From a virus: DNA of 21,704 nt. Where the stretch lies: positions 3,010 through 24,713 of IMG/VR virus record IMGVR_UViG_3300014962_000046; one strand, given 5' to 3'. The notes under the pieces were generated by a model. It was not told the origin of the DNA. It searched no databases and saw nothing but the letters and a program-made list of their open reading frames with translations. The translations under genes and the position numbers were made by a program. Shown piece by piece: positions 1 to 7,004 of the stretch. How positions within the stretch are numbered: position 1 is the first letter of the stretch; each line of letters starts with the position of its first letter.

Positions 1-2
1 TG

Positions 3-182
3 TGCAACCTGGCGCCGGTGGTGGCCGAGGACGCTATCGAAACGATAGTGGCGGGCGTGCGGCGGGAGGCGGGGGGCGGAAGGAACGCGGCGGAGCCGAT
101 CGCGGCCGGGAGGCGGACGGGGCTGGGGCCGCTGGCGCTGCTGCGGGGGCTGTGGGGGCTGGCGCGGGTGTGGCTGGAGTAG
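3..182 (+). CDS. C-terminal end of an upstream phage gene (5' truncated), unknown function
   Basis: The frame open from base 3 to the TAG at 180-182 gives 59 residues, beginning CNLAPVVAEDAIETI and ending LARVWLE. Almost every third codon position is G or C, as in the neighbouring real genes, so this frame is coding and the overlapping frame starting at base 2 is a shadow. The visible part has an acidic helix-like start, an Arg/Gly/Ala-rich middle and a hydrophobic Leu/Trp end. Lying directly before the scaffold gene, it could be the tail of a portal, minor head or maturation protein, but no diagnostic motif remains and I do not recognise it. The true start lies outside the window. Confidence 0.6.
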   Translation, partial: CNLAPVVAEDAIETIVAGVRREAGGGRNAAEPIAAGRRTGLGPLALLRGLWGLARVWLE

Positions 183-252
183 TCCGGGCCGCGATCCCGC
201 GCGCGTGCTAGACTGGTCGCACAACCGAGACGAGTGGCGACGGGCCACTGCG

Positions 253-286
253 CGACACCGGGACGGTGTCGGCAGGGTCCGTTTTT
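253..286 (+). terminator. Perfect 8-bp hairpin plus T run upstream of the scaffold gene; possible terminator or attenuator
   Basis: The arms CGACACCG (253-260) and CGGTGTCG (264-271) are perfectly complementary around a 3-base GGA loop. A TTTTT run follows at 282-286. The ten bases between stem and T run are more than a canonical intrinsic terminator has. A weaker 4-bp alternative, GGAC (261-264) with GTCC (277-280), ends right before the T run and would compete with the long stem. This sits in the 136-base gap 183-318, the longest non-coding stretch in the window. It could end transcription from upstream genes, attenuate it, or form a leader structure for the head genes. No convincing promoter was found in the gap. 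Confidence 0.35.
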
Positions 287-318
287 CGTTGGCGGCGGGA
301 TGCCGCGGCGAGGGAACG

Positions 319-852
319 ATGGACGACATCACGACCACGGCGGCCGAGGAGATCTCGGCGGCCGAGACGGCGGAGGCGCCGCAGCCGGAGAGCGCGGACG
401 CGCTGAAGGCGGCGCTGAAGGCGGAGCGGGACGCCCGCCGCAAGTTCGAGCGGGAGCTCAAGGCCACGGCCGCGAGGCTCGGCGAGTTCGAGATGGCGCA
501 GAAGAGCGACCTCGAGCGGCTGATCGCGGAGCGGGACCAGCTGAAGGAGCTCACCGCGGCACAGGAGGCGCAACTGCGCCGGACGCTCACGGAGACGGCG
601 GTGCGGGACGCCGCCGAGAGCGCCGGGGCACGCAACGGCCGGCTGGTCTGGAAGCTCGTGAAGGACGACCTCGAGGTCACCGACACGGGCGAGGTGGCCA
701 ACCTGGCCGAGGCGATCGCGCAGGCGCGGAAGGACGCGCCCGAGCTCTTCGGCCCCGCGGGGCGGTCCGATGCGGGCAAGGGCACGGGGGCGAGCCACAC
801 GGCGCCGACGATGACCGACCTCATCCGCCAGCGGGCGGGCTACACGACCTGA
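319..852 (+). CDS. Capsid scaffolding protein
   Basis: This is a 177-residue protein. The ATG at 319 is preceded by GAGGG at 310-314, whereas the longer frame from 205 has no good ribosome site and runs through the hairpin. The N-terminus is acidic and Ala/Thr/Glu-rich. Residues of about 30-95 form a highly charged helix rich in Glu, Lys, Arg and Ala, expected to be a coiled coil. A variable tail ends TDLIRQRAGYTT. Acidic helical proteins of this size directly before the major capsid gene are typical scaffolds, which shape the procapsid and are then lost. The neighbouring capsid protein begins without a long N-terminal delta domain, which fits the use of a separate scaffold. No protease is visible in the window. 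The assignment rests on composition and position, not on a catalytic motif. Confidence 0.8.
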   Translation: MDDITTTAAEEISAAETAEAPQPESADALKAALKAERDARRKFERELKATAARLGEFEMAQKSDLERLIAERDQLKELTAAQEAQLRRTLTETAVRDAAESAGARNGRLVWKLVKDDLEVTDTGEVANLAEAIAQARKDAPELFGPAGRSDAGKGTGASHTAPTMTDLIRQRAGYTT

Positions 853-867
853 CCGGCGCGTCGCCGG
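853..867 (+). other. Hairpin between the scaffold and major capsid genes
   Basis: CCGGCG (853-858) and CGCCGG (862-867) pair perfectly around a CGT loop, starting at the base after the scaffold stop codon and ending 25 bases before the capsid ATG. There is no T run, so it is not a standard terminator. It could block 3' decay of the scaffold message or mark an RNA processing point that raises capsid over scaffold expression; both roles are inference. Confidence 0.35.
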
Positions 868-892
868 CAGGTGGGAAGGGGAAGCCGACTAC

Positions 893-1840
893 ATGCCGTA
901 CGACAGCCTGATCAACCGGACCGACACCCAGGCGCTGATGCCGGAAGAGGTGTCGGCCAGCCTGATGACCAACCTGAGCGCGCAGAGCGCCGCGCTGCAG
1001 CTGTTCACCCGCCTCGCGGTGGGCCGCGCCCAGACCCGGTTCCCGGTGCTGGCGAGCCTGCCCTCGGCCTACTGGGTGGACGGCGACACCGGGCAGAAGC
1101 AGACCACCGACATGGCGTGGTCGAACGTGTACCTGAACATCTCGGAGATCGCCTGCATGGTGCCGGTGCCGGACGCGGTGATCGCGGACGCGGCCAACGA
1201 CGTGTGGGGGATGGTGCAGCCGGCGATCGAGGCCGAGTTCGCGCGCGTGCTCGACTCGGCGGTGTTCTTCGGGACCAACAAGCCGAGCATCCAGCCGGAC
1301 GCGATCGTGACCAAGGCGACCGCGGCCAGCCACACGGTGGCGCGGGGCACCAACGCGGCGAACGCCGGCGGCATCGCCGAGGACATCAACGACCTGATGG
1401 CGAAGATCGAGGCGGACGGCTACGACCCGAACGGGTTCGTGGCGAACCGCACCTTCCGCCAGCACCTGCGCGGGGCGCGCGACGCGGAGGGCCAGCGGCT
1501 GCTGGACATCAACGGCCGGGTGGACTCGGTCGAGGGGCTGCCGGTGGTGTACGGGATGCCGGGGCTGTGGCCGACCGGCACCAGCGCCGCCGAGCTGATC
1601 CTTGGCGACTTCACCAAGGCGGTGATCGGCGTCCGCCAGGACATCACGTTCCAGGTGTTCGACCAGGGCGTGATCCAGGACGGCACCGGGGCGATCCGCT
1701 ACAACCTCATGCAGCAGGACATGAAGGCGATGCGCGTGGTGATGCGCGTGGGCTGGCAGGTCTCCAACCCGCTGACGTGGGAGGAGTCCACCGCGGCCAA
1801 CCGCTACCCGTTCGCCGTGCTGCTGAGCCCGGCCAGCTAG
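893..1840 (+). CDS. Major capsid protein, HK97 fold
   Basis: This 315-residue protein forms the icosahedral shell. The ATG at 893 follows a purine-rich GGGAAGGGGAAG stretch. The N-terminal arm (residues 1-45) leads into RTRFPVL-like strand sequence (AQTRFPVLASLPSAYWV), as in the E-loop and N-arm region of HK97-type capsid proteins. It is followed by the helix DVWGMVQPAIEAEFARVLDSA with FFGTNKP after it, matching the family's long spine helix and its downstream turn. The C-terminal third has the usual strand-rich order (QDITFQVFDQG, then MRVVMRVGWQV). About 300 residues is normal for family members that lack a fused delta domain. It lies directly after the scaffold gene, as expected. No protease site is evident from sequence alone. 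Confidence 0.93.
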   Translation: MPYDSLINRTDTQALMPEEVSASLMTNLSAQSAALQLFTRLAVGRAQTRFPVLASLPSAYWVDGDTGQKQTTDMAWSNVYLNISEIACMVPVPDAVIADAANDVWGMVQPAIEAEFARVLDSAVFFGTNKPSIQPDAIVTKATAASHTVARGTNAANAGGIAEDINDLMAKIEADGYDPNGFVANRTFRQHLRGARDAEGQRLLDINGRVDSVEGLPVVYGMPGLWPTGTSAAELILGDFTKAVIGVRQDITFQVFDQGVIQDGTGAIRYNLMQQDMKAMRVVMRVGWQVSNPLTWEESTAANRYPFAVLLSPAS

Positions 1841-2043
1841 TGGACGCGGAGGAGTCGGCGGCGCAGCGGCGCCGGCTGGCCCGTTCCGAGTTCCGGGCGC
1901 GGATGCGCGGGGAGCTCGAGGGGGACGCGGCCGCGGCCGCCGGCTTCGACGAGGACTGGCGCCCGGTGCTGGCGGCGATCGCCGACCGCGACCGGGCGGA
2001 CGAACCGGACGAGCCCGGGGTGGCCGGGGTCGTCAACCTCTAG
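1840..2043 (+). CDS. Small charged protein translationally coupled to the capsid gene, unknown function
   Basis: A GTG at 1840 overlaps the last base of the capsid TAG (TAGTG), and the frame runs to the TAG at 2041-2043, giving 67 residues. Codon third positions are strongly G/C. There is no Shine-Dalgarno sequence before the GTG, so translation would depend on ribosomes finishing the capsid gene. The protein is Arg/Glu/Asp/Ala-rich, starting MDAEESAAQRRRLARS, with an FDEDWRPVLAAIADRD segment and an acidic Pro-containing tail. Its stop codon overlaps the AGGAGG ribosome site of the next gene. Small proteins here in related gene orders include head accessory and connector proteins, but I do not recognise this one. 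Confidence 0.6.
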   Translation: MDAEESAAQRRRLARSEFRARMRGELEGDAAAAAGFDEDWRPVLAAIADRDRADEPDEPGVAGVVNL

Positions 2044-2055
2044 GAGGACCACCAG

Positions 2056-2463
2056 ATGCCAGAGACCGCACCGCACGTGCAGATCATCCAGGCGGCCGTG
2101 CCCGCCACCGCGACCGCGGGCAACGCGGCCAGCTTCGTGATCGGCAAGGCGCCGTTCGCGGCGAAGGTGACCGCGGCGAGCTACATCGCCGCCGGCAACA
2201 TCACCGGGCACGCCAGCAACAACCGGGTGTTCTCGGTGATCAACGCCGGGGCGGCCGGCTCCGGCTCCACGTCGGTGGCGGCGGTGACCACGAACACCAG
2301 CAACGACTTCACGGCCTTCGACGAGAAGGCGCTGGCGCTCTCGGGCACCGCGGCGAACCTCGAGGTGGCGGCCGGCGACGTCCTGAAGTTCAGCTCGGCG
2401 GTGGGCGCCAGCGGCGTGGCCGACCCGGGCGGCGTCGTGACCGTCACCCTGAGCGGGATCTAG
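2056..2463 (+). CDS. Probable capsid decoration (head surface) protein
   Basis: This is a 135-residue protein with an ATG at 2056 behind a perfect AGGAGG at 2042-2047, predicting high expression. The sequence is Ala, Val, Thr, Ser and Gly-rich and strand-like throughout. It has a polar N-terminus (PETAPHVQIIQAAVPATAT), a central NNRVFSVINAGAAGSG segment and an acidic EVAAGDVLKFSSAVGASG turn, and ends VVTVTLSGI. A small, nearly all-beta protein made in high amounts directly after the major capsid gene is characteristic of decoration or head-fibre-base proteins that bind the outside of the shell. No specific family motif is decisive. It could also be a structural domain of another head accessory. 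Confidence 0.6.
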   Translation: MPETAPHVQIIQAAVPATATAGNAASFVIGKAPFAAKVTAASYIAAGNITGHASNNRVFSVINAGAAGSGSTSVAAVTTNTSNDFTAFDEKALALSGTAANLEVAAGDVLKFSSAVGASGVADPGGVVTVTLSGI

Positions 2464-2466
2464 GAC

Positions 2467-2859
2467 ATGAACGCGAGCGAGGCGCGGGCGCGGATCGAGG
2501 ACGAGACGCAGTGGGCGACGGCCCCGGCGCTGAGCGTCGGGGAGGTGGACCGGCTGCTGGCGCGGTCGCAGGTGGCGGACTCGCAGGGGCGGGAGCCCGG
2601 CTCGAGCGGCTACGTGGCGACGCACTCGGCCTCGTCGGTCCGCGCCTCGATCGCGTCCGGGTGGCGGATGAAGGCGGCGAAGGCGTCGGCGCTGTTCGAC
2701 GTGAAGGCCGGGGACGTGGAGGCGAAGCGCAGCCAGATCGCGGCGGGGTGCATGGCGATGGCGCGGCGCTACGGCGGCAGCGGGCTCGGGCTGGGCGACG
2801 GGCCGGGCGGCATGGGGACGATCACGGTGGGCACGGCGCTGTCGGAGGCGGGCTCGTGA
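2467..2859 (+). CDS. Head-tail connector (adaptor) protein, probable
   Basis: This is a 130-residue protein with an ATG at 2467 behind a weak TAGGAC stretch. The start (MNASEARARIEDETQWATAP) and the helix LSVGEVDRLLARSQV are followed by a second helical part (SGWRMKAAKASALFDV, then VEAKRSQIAAGCMAMARRY). The C-terminus is Gly-rich. This all-alpha pattern of an LSxxEVDxLL helix plus a K/A-rich helix with FDVKAGD and a final MA-RR helix matches the adaptor proteins that sit under the portal. Its place between head proteins and the next connector genes agrees. It overlaps the next gene through GTGA, indicating coupled translation. The exact family is inferred from pattern and order. Confidence 0.65.
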   Translation: MNASEARARIEDETQWATAPALSVGEVDRLLARSQVADSQGREPGSSGYVATHSASSVRASIASGWRMKAAKASALFDVKAGDVEAKRSQIAAGCMAMARRYGGSGLGLGDGPGGMGTITVGTALSEAGS

Positions 2860-3233
2860 GCGACGCCTGGCTGACCACGCTGGACGGGGCGGAACTGGCG
2901 GCGCTGAACCAGACCGGGTTCCGCACCAAGGTGGCGGTGGCCGGCGGGGTCAGCCTGGTGCTGTACCGCGACGTGGAGATGGACGGCACGGCCGCGGCGC
3001 TGCCGGCGACGACGGTGCTGGTGGAGTTCCGGGACCGGCTGCCGCAGGCGCAGACTGCGGGGGCGGTGAACCTGCAGCTGCAGCGGGCCGACCTGAGCGC
3101 GATCGCGCCGTGGGACGTGCGGCCGGGCGACCGGTTCACGCTGCCGGACGGGACGGCGGGGCGGGTGAGCGTGGTGCCGCCGGCGCGGCTGGGGGTGCAG
3201 ACGGCGCAGGCGGACCTCGAGGTGTGGCGCTGA
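2856..3233 (+). CDS. Head closure (stopper) protein, probable
   Basis: This is a 125-residue protein. The GTG at 2856 is chosen because GGAGG lies at 2844-2848 and the GTGA overlap with the preceding stop is the same coupling seen elsewhere here. The longer frame from 2511 is a shadow of the preceding gene. The protein is strand-rich. A PWDVRPGDRFTLPDGTAGRV segment near residues 87-107 looks like the barrel core common in stopper and closure proteins, which contain a statement of the form 'on-demand D-x-F' followed by a short loop and strand. Gene order (adaptor, this, HK97 gp10-like, terminator) supports a head-completion role, plugging the portal until the tail is joined. Confidence rests mainly on context. 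Confidence 0.55.
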   Translation: MSDAWLTTLDGAELAALNQTGFRTKVAVAGGVSLVLYRDVEMDGTAAALPATTVLVEFRDRLPQAQTAGAVNLQLQRADLSAIAPWDVRPGDRFTLPDGTAGRVSVVPPARLGVQTAQADLEVWR

Positions 3234-3598
3234 TGGCGTCGCGGGGGTTCCGCTGGGAGGCGCCGCCGACGCGGCTCGTCGCGTCGCTCGGAAAGTACGA
3301 CGCGGCGGTGACGAAGGGCGCGCACCAGATCGGCGACGTGTACGCCGCGAAGATGGAGAGCTTCGCCAAGAGCACCGCGCCGTGGGCGGACCGGACGGGG
3401 GCCACGCGGCAGAGCCTGACCGGGACGACCGAGAAGAGCGCGACGCTGATGAAGATCTGGCTGTTCGGCGACACGCCGTACCTGCCGTTCCTCGAGCTGG
3501 GGACGCGGACCATGCGGCCGTACCCGGTGATCTGGCCGACGATCAGCGCGCACGCCAAGCCGCTGATGGACGACCTGCGGCGGCTGGTGGAGGGATAG
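3233..3598 (+). CDS. HK97 gp10-like neck/tail-completion protein
   Basis: This is a 121-residue protein with an ATG at 3233 overlapping the previous TGA (TGATG) and a GAGGTG ribosome site at 3219-3224. The key feature is YLPFLELGTRTMRPYPVIWP near residues 82-101. It matches the HK97-gp10-like pattern of an aromatic residue, then E-x-GT, then a Pro-aromatic-Pro segment. Members act in the neck, between the head connectors and the tail terminator. The N-terminal half has the usual helix (VTKGAHQIGDVYAAKMESFAK) followed by APWADRTGATRQSL, also typical (the W-x-D-R-TG-A-R-SL motif). Length is normal for the family. Confidence 0.82.
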   Translation: MASRGFRWEAPPTRLVASLGKYDAAVTKGAHQIGDVYAAKMESFAKSTAPWADRTGATRQSLTGTTEKSATLMKIWLFGDTPYLPFLELGTRTMRPYPVIWPTISAHAKPLMDDLRRLVEG

Positions 3599-5908
3599 AT
3601 GGCCGAGCTGCACGCCGCGATCGTCGCGTACCTGCAGGCCGACGCGCAGCTGACGGGGGCGCAGCCCGGCGGGCTGGGCTTCCTGGTGTTCGACCGCTGG
3701 CTGGTGCCGGGCAACGGGCCGGGGAGCACGCCGACGGCGTTCGACGCCACGCAGGGCGGGCGGCTGAAGCGCTGCATCGTGGTGCTCGACGGCGGGGAAG
3801 TCACCAACCCGAGCCCGAGCATGGCGGGATACCGGCTGTGGGACAGCTTCCCACAGGTGTACGTGTTCGCGGAGGCGAACGCGGCGGGGCGCTCGGCGCT
3901 GGAGCGGGCGGACGCGCGGATCGAGCGGCTGCTGGGGCAGTGGAGCCTGCTGCTGACGGACGGGTCGCTGGTGTCGTTCGAGCGGGAGAGCCGGACGAGC
4001 CTGGGCGACAGCGAGGCGTTCCCGGGGAACGCGGCGACGACGAGCCGGTACCGGGCGACGGCGGCGCGCGAGGACGGGGCGGAGCCGATCGACCCGACGA
4101 GCCCGTTCTTCGGGACGACGGGGCCGACCGGGCCGATGGGACGGACCGGGCCGACGGGGCCGCAGGGGATCCCGGGGGCGGCGGCGAACCAGGGCGCGAC
4201 GGGGCCGACCGGGCCGTTCGGGCCGACGGGGCCGCAGGGAACGACCGGGGCGGACAGCACGGTGGCGGGACCGACCGGTCCGGTGGGGCCGACCGGGCCG
4301 CAGGGCGCCGCGGGGCCGCAGGGGGCGATGGGGCCGACGGGGGCGCAGGGGCAGCAGGGCATCCAGGGCGCGCCGGGCGTCTCGACGGTGATCGTGGGGT
4401 CGGTGGCGACGCCAGCGCAGCTGCAGACGCCGTACACGGGCGAGGTCGGGGACGCGTTCATCGCGGACAGCGACGGCGACCTGTACGTGTGGACGGCGGG
4501 CGGGACGTGGCTGTCGGCGGGGCAGATCGTGGGGCCGCAGGGGCCGGCTGGCCCGCAGGGCGTGGTGGGGCCGCAAGGGCCGGCGGGCGCGACCGGGGCG
4601 ACGGGGCCGGTGGGACCGCAGGGCGTGGCCGGGCCGCAGGGAGCCGCGGGGCCGATCGGGCTGACCGGGGAGACGGGCGCGACGGGACCGGCCGGGCCGC
4701 AGGGACCGGATGGACCGCAGGGCGCGGCCGGGGCGCAGGGTCCCGCCGGCAGCGACGGCAGCACCGGGCCGACGGGTCCGCAAGGCGCTGCCGGAGCGGT
4801 GGGCGGCATCGGCGCGACCGGTCATGCCGGACCGCAAGGCGCCGCCGGCTCCGATGGCGCGACCGGTCCGACCGGACCAGCCGGCATCGAGGGCATCGCG
4901 GGGCCTCAGGGTCCGGACGGACCTCAGGGAGCCGACGGCCCACAGGGCCCGCAAGGAGCCGATGGACCTCAGGGCGCGGCGGGCGCGACCGGGCCCACTG
5001 GCGTGGCCGGCCCGCAAGGCGGGGACGGTGCACAGGGTCCGACCGGACCCACCGGGTCCGTCGGGCAACAGGGAGCGGCCGGACCCATCGGCATGACGGG
5101 CGACGCCGGACCCACCGGTCCTCAAGGCATTGCCGGGACACAAGGCCCGGCGGGTTCGCAAGGACCGCAGGGCGCGGACGGCGCCGCCGGGCCCACGGGA
5201 GCGCAGGGGGCTGCCGGGACGGCCGGCGCGGACGGCGCCACGGGACCCACCGGTCCGTCCGGAGCGCAGGGAGCCGCAGGTGCGGCCGGAGCGGACGGCG
5301 CCACCGGACCGACGGGGCCGGTCGGGGCGCAGGGCGTGGCTGGTCCGCAGGGAACGGCCGGGGCGGACGGCGCGACCGGTCCCACCGGGGCGGCGGGGCC
5401 GCAGGGCGCCGCGGGTGCCGCCGGGGCAGACGGCGCGACCGGTCCGACCGGCCCGGTTGGTCCGCAGGGCGTGGCCGGGCTGCAGGGAGCCGCGGGAGCC
5501 AATGGCGCGACCGGAGCCACCGGACCGACCGGGCCGCAGGGAACGGCGGGAGCCAATGGCGCGACCGGAGCCACCGGACCGACCGGGCCGACCGGCACGT
5601 CCGACTACAGCGCCAGCGTCAACGCGCAGACGGGCACGTCCTACACCATCGCGTCGACCGACAACGGCAAGGTCGTCACGTTCAACAACTCGGCCAGCAT
5701 CGGGGTGACGGCCGCGACGGGACTGGCGACCGGGTTCAACTGCGTGCTCGTGCAGCTCGGCGCCGGCCAGGTGACGGTCAACGCCGGGGCGGGCGTCACG
5801 CTGAACGCGCGGGCCTCGTGGAAGAAGCTGGCCGGGCAGTACGCGGCGGCCACGCTGATCGCCTACGACACCAGCACCTACGTGCTGAGCGGGGACACCA
5901 CGTCATGA
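3599..5908 (+). CDS. Tail terminator-like domain fused to a long collagen-like fibre with an adhesin-type C-terminal domain
   Basis: This is a 769-residue protein. The ATG at 3599 directly follows the previous TAG, with GGAGGG at 3589-3594. Residues 1-165 resemble a tail terminator or completion protein: an N-terminal helix ([17 protein letters not shown]), strands, a long second helix ([18 protein letters not shown]) and a final SRYRATA strand. They also stand where that gene is expected. Residues 172-260 are Gly-X-Y repeats with two breaks. Residues 261-311 form a globular insert containing [15 protein letters not shown]. Residues 312-668 are about 119 uninterrupted Gly-X-Y triplets dominated by GPT, GPQ, GAT and GAD. 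Residues 670-769 are a strand-rich domain ([14 protein letters not shown] to TYVLSGD) also present in the protein at 20813-21481. The terminator call is moderate; the collagen call is certain. Confidence 0.8.
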   Translation: MAELHAAIVAYLQADAQLTGAQPGGLGFLVFDRWLVPGNGPGSTPTAFDATQGGRLKRCIVVLDGGEVTNPSPSMAGYRLWDSFPQVYVFAEANAAGRSALERADARIERLLGQWSLLLTDGSLVSFERESRTSLGDSEAFPGNAATTSRYRATAAREDGAEPIDPTSPFFGTTGPTGPMGRTGPTGPQGIPGAAANQGATGPTGPFGPTGPQGTTGADSTVAGPTGPVGPTGPQGAAGPQGAMGPTGAQGQQGIQGAPGVSTVIVGSVATPAQLQTPYTGEVGDAFIADSDGDLYVWTAGGTWLSAGQIVGPQGPAGPQGVVGPQGPAGATGATGPVGPQGVAGPQGAAGPIGLTGETGATGPAGPQGPDGPQGAAGAQGPAGSDGSTGPTGPQGAAGAVGGIGATGHAGPQGAAGSDGATGPTGPAGIEGIAGPQGPDGPQGADGPQGPQGADGPQGAAGATGPTGVAGPQGGDGAQGPTGPTGSVGQQGAAGPIGMTGDAGPTGPQGIAGTQGPAGSQGPQGADGAAGPTGAQGAAGTAGADGATGPTGPSGAQGAAGAAGADGATGPTGPVGAQGVAGPQGTAGADGATGPTGAAGPQGAAGAAGADGATGPTGPVGPQGVAGLQGAAGANGATGATGPTGPQGTAGANGATGATGPTGPTGTSDYSASVNAQTGTSYTIASTDNGKVVTFNNSASIGVTAATGLATGFNCVLVQLGAGQVTVNAGAGVTLNARASWKKLAGQYAAATLIAYDTSTYVLSGDTTS
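4112..4378 (+). repeat. Collagen-like Gly-X-Y block 1
   Basis: These codons encode residues 172-260 of the fibre protein. Gly recurs at every third residue except at two short breaks, around AAANQG and ADSTVAG. GPT and GPQ triplets dominate. At about 0.29 nm rise per residue, a triple helix of this block would be roughly 25 nm long. The breaks would introduce flexible points near the attachment end. Confidence 0.9.
4532..5602 (+). repeat. Collagen-like Gly-X-Y block 2, uninterrupted
   Basis: These codons encode residues 312-668, with Gly at every third position and no break over 119 triplets. There is almost no basic residue, while Asp recurs as GAD, GPD and GSD. As a triple helix it would be about 100 nm long. 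The later part uses more varied synonymous codons (GGA, GGT, GGC, CCC, CCT) than the earlier part, which is mostly GGG CCG. That reduces DNA identity between repeats. Confidence 0.93.
5492..5590 (+). repeat. Exact 45-bp direct repeat within the collagen region
   Basis: Bases 5492-5536 and 5546-5590 are identical over 45 bp and offset by 54 bp, so the unit length is a whole number of Gly-X-Y triplets. Each copy encodes an [15 protein letters not shown]-type segment. It looks like a recent in-frame duplication and could expand or contract the fibre by recombination or slippage. Confidence 0.85.
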
Positions 5909-6657
5909 CGCTGAGCATGGCGGCGGCCGGCAGCAGCATCGGGCCGCGGTGGACGCCGCTGCAGTTCGGCTCCAGCCTCATCCTGTGGCTCGACGGCAAG
6001 GACACCGGGACCATCGCCGCCACGTCGGGACGGGTCACGCAATGGGACGACAAGAGCGGCAAGGGCAACCACGCGACGCAGACCACCGCATCCGTTCGCC
6101 CGAGCTATACGGCCGGCAACGAGTACGTGACCTTCGACGTGCAGGACTACCGGCTCGACACCCCAATTTCCGGGTCCACCCGCACCGAGACCGCGCTGGC
6201 CGTGGTGCGTCTCACGTTGGGCCTAATCAACAGCACCATCCTCGGGCCGTCCTTGGCCGGCGGCCGCCAGTGGCGGATGAGCGATGTTTCGCCGTTCAGC
6301 GTCTCCTACCTCAAGTCCGGCGTCGAAGTCCTGCATCAGGGAACCACGGCGGTGCAGACCGGGTCGGACGCCGTGTTCCTGTCGCGGGCCAGCGCCACTG
6401 AAATCCGGGTCGGGTACAACGGCAACTGGAGCACCGGCAGCAACTCGGTGACGCTGGACGGCGGTTCGACCACGCGCATTGGAGCGCGGCACAACAACAA
6501 CAACCAGAGCCTCAGGGGACGCATCTACGAGCTGTTCGTCACCAACAGCACGATGGGCGACGACGACCTGCGCCTCGCCGAGGGCTACCTCGCCCACCGT
6601 TGGGGCCTCACCGCGGACCTGCCGAGCGACCACCCGTACAAGAACATCCGGCCGTAG
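5905..6657 (+). CDS. Lectin-like (concanavalin A/LamG-type) fibre-associated protein
   Basis: This is a 250-residue protein. The ATG at 5905 overlaps the fibre gene's TGA (ATGA), and GGGGA lies about ten bases upstream. Near residues 23-66 are [30 protein letters not shown] and VRPSY. The C-terminus reads [20 protein letters not shown] followed by DHPYKN. These paired motifs are characteristic of jelly-roll LamG/lectin-type domains in phage adhesion proteins and secreted bacterial proteins. The expected role is binding surface glycans, probably as a partner or tip of the collagen fibre encoded just before it. Codon use is less uniformly G/C-ending than in neighbours (ATT, TTG, CTA, GTT, TTT and GAA occur), which suggests a separate origin. 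The fold is recognised by pattern; the ligand cannot be told. Confidence 0.75.
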   Translation: MTLSMAAAGSSIGPRWTPLQFGSSLILWLDGKDTGTIAATSGRVTQWDDKSGKGNHATQTTASVRPSYTAGNEYVTFDVQDYRLDTPISGSTRTETALAVVRLTLGLINSTILGPSLAGGRQWRMSDVSPFSVSYLKSGVEVLHQGTTAVQTGSDAVFLSRASATEIRVGYNGNWSTGSNSVTLDGGSTTRIGARHNNNNQSLRGRIYELFVTNSTMGDDDLRLAEGYLAHRWGLTADLPSDHPYKNIRP

Positions 6658-6668
6658 GAGGGCACGAC

Positions 6669-7004
6669 ATGGCGACGTTCACGTTCGCGATTCCGGACAG
6701 CGAGGCGGCGCGCATCGCGGCGGCGGTGTGCGCCTCGCAGGGCTACGGGCCGAGCGGCCCGGCCGACGCGACGCAGTTCACGGCCGGCTACGTGTTCCGG
6801 CACCTCGCGGGCATCGTGATCGGGCAGGAGGCGGCGCAGGCGGCGGCGCAGGCGGCGGACGCGGTGCGGACGAACGCGACGGACCCGCTGGCGCAGGCGC
6901 TGCTGACGCCGGTGGCGCCGCCCGCGCCTGAGCCGTCGCCGGGGCCGCAGGGGCCGACCGGCGAGAGCGGCCCGACCGGGGCGATCGGCGGGCCGCGGCG
7001 GTGA
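6669..7004 (+). CDS. Small protein with a short collagen-like tail, unknown function
   Basis: This is a 111-residue protein with an ATG at 6669 behind GGAGGG at 6657-6662. Residues 1-80 begin MATFTFAIPDSEAARIAAAV and continue with a helical region (QFTAGYVFRHLAGIVIGQEA, then Ala/Gln-rich). A Pro-rich hinge (PVAPPAPEPSPGPQGPTG) leads to a short Gly-X-Y end, ESGPTGAIGGPRR. A small helical domain plus collagen tail beside a long collagen fibre suggests an assembly partner, anchor or trimerisation helper for the fibre, which is inference. Similar small proteins with the FTFxIPD-type start occur near phage tail and fibre genes, mostly without assigned function. The next gene's GTG overlaps its stop by 4 bases. 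Confidence 0.65.
   Translation: MATFTFAIPDSEAARIAAAVCASQGYGPSGPADATQFTAGYVFRHLAGIVIGQEAAQAAAQAADAVRTNATDPLAQALLTPVAPPAPEPSPGPQGPTGESGPTGAIGGPRR

Noticed and set aside
209-214. TAGACT as a -10 promoter element before the scaffold gene
   Set aside because: It fits TAnnnT, but no -35-like sequence lies at suitable distance and such hexamers arise by chance.
871-1839. A longer plus-strand frame reaching 2043 and overlapping the capsid gene
   Set aside because: Only its last part from the GTG at 1840 has coding signature; the rest is a shadow of the capsid frame.
2822-5161. Long minus-strand frames (779 and 557 codons) opposite the connector and collagen genes
   Set aside because: They are Arg/Pro-rich mirror products of G-rich codons and Gly-X-Y repeats. 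The plus strand has strong codon signature, ribosome sites and recognisable families.
4112-5602. Regular repeats as a possible CRISPR or satellite array
   Set aside because: The repeats are in-frame Gly-X-Y codons within one protein, with no spacer-like unique sequences of constant length.
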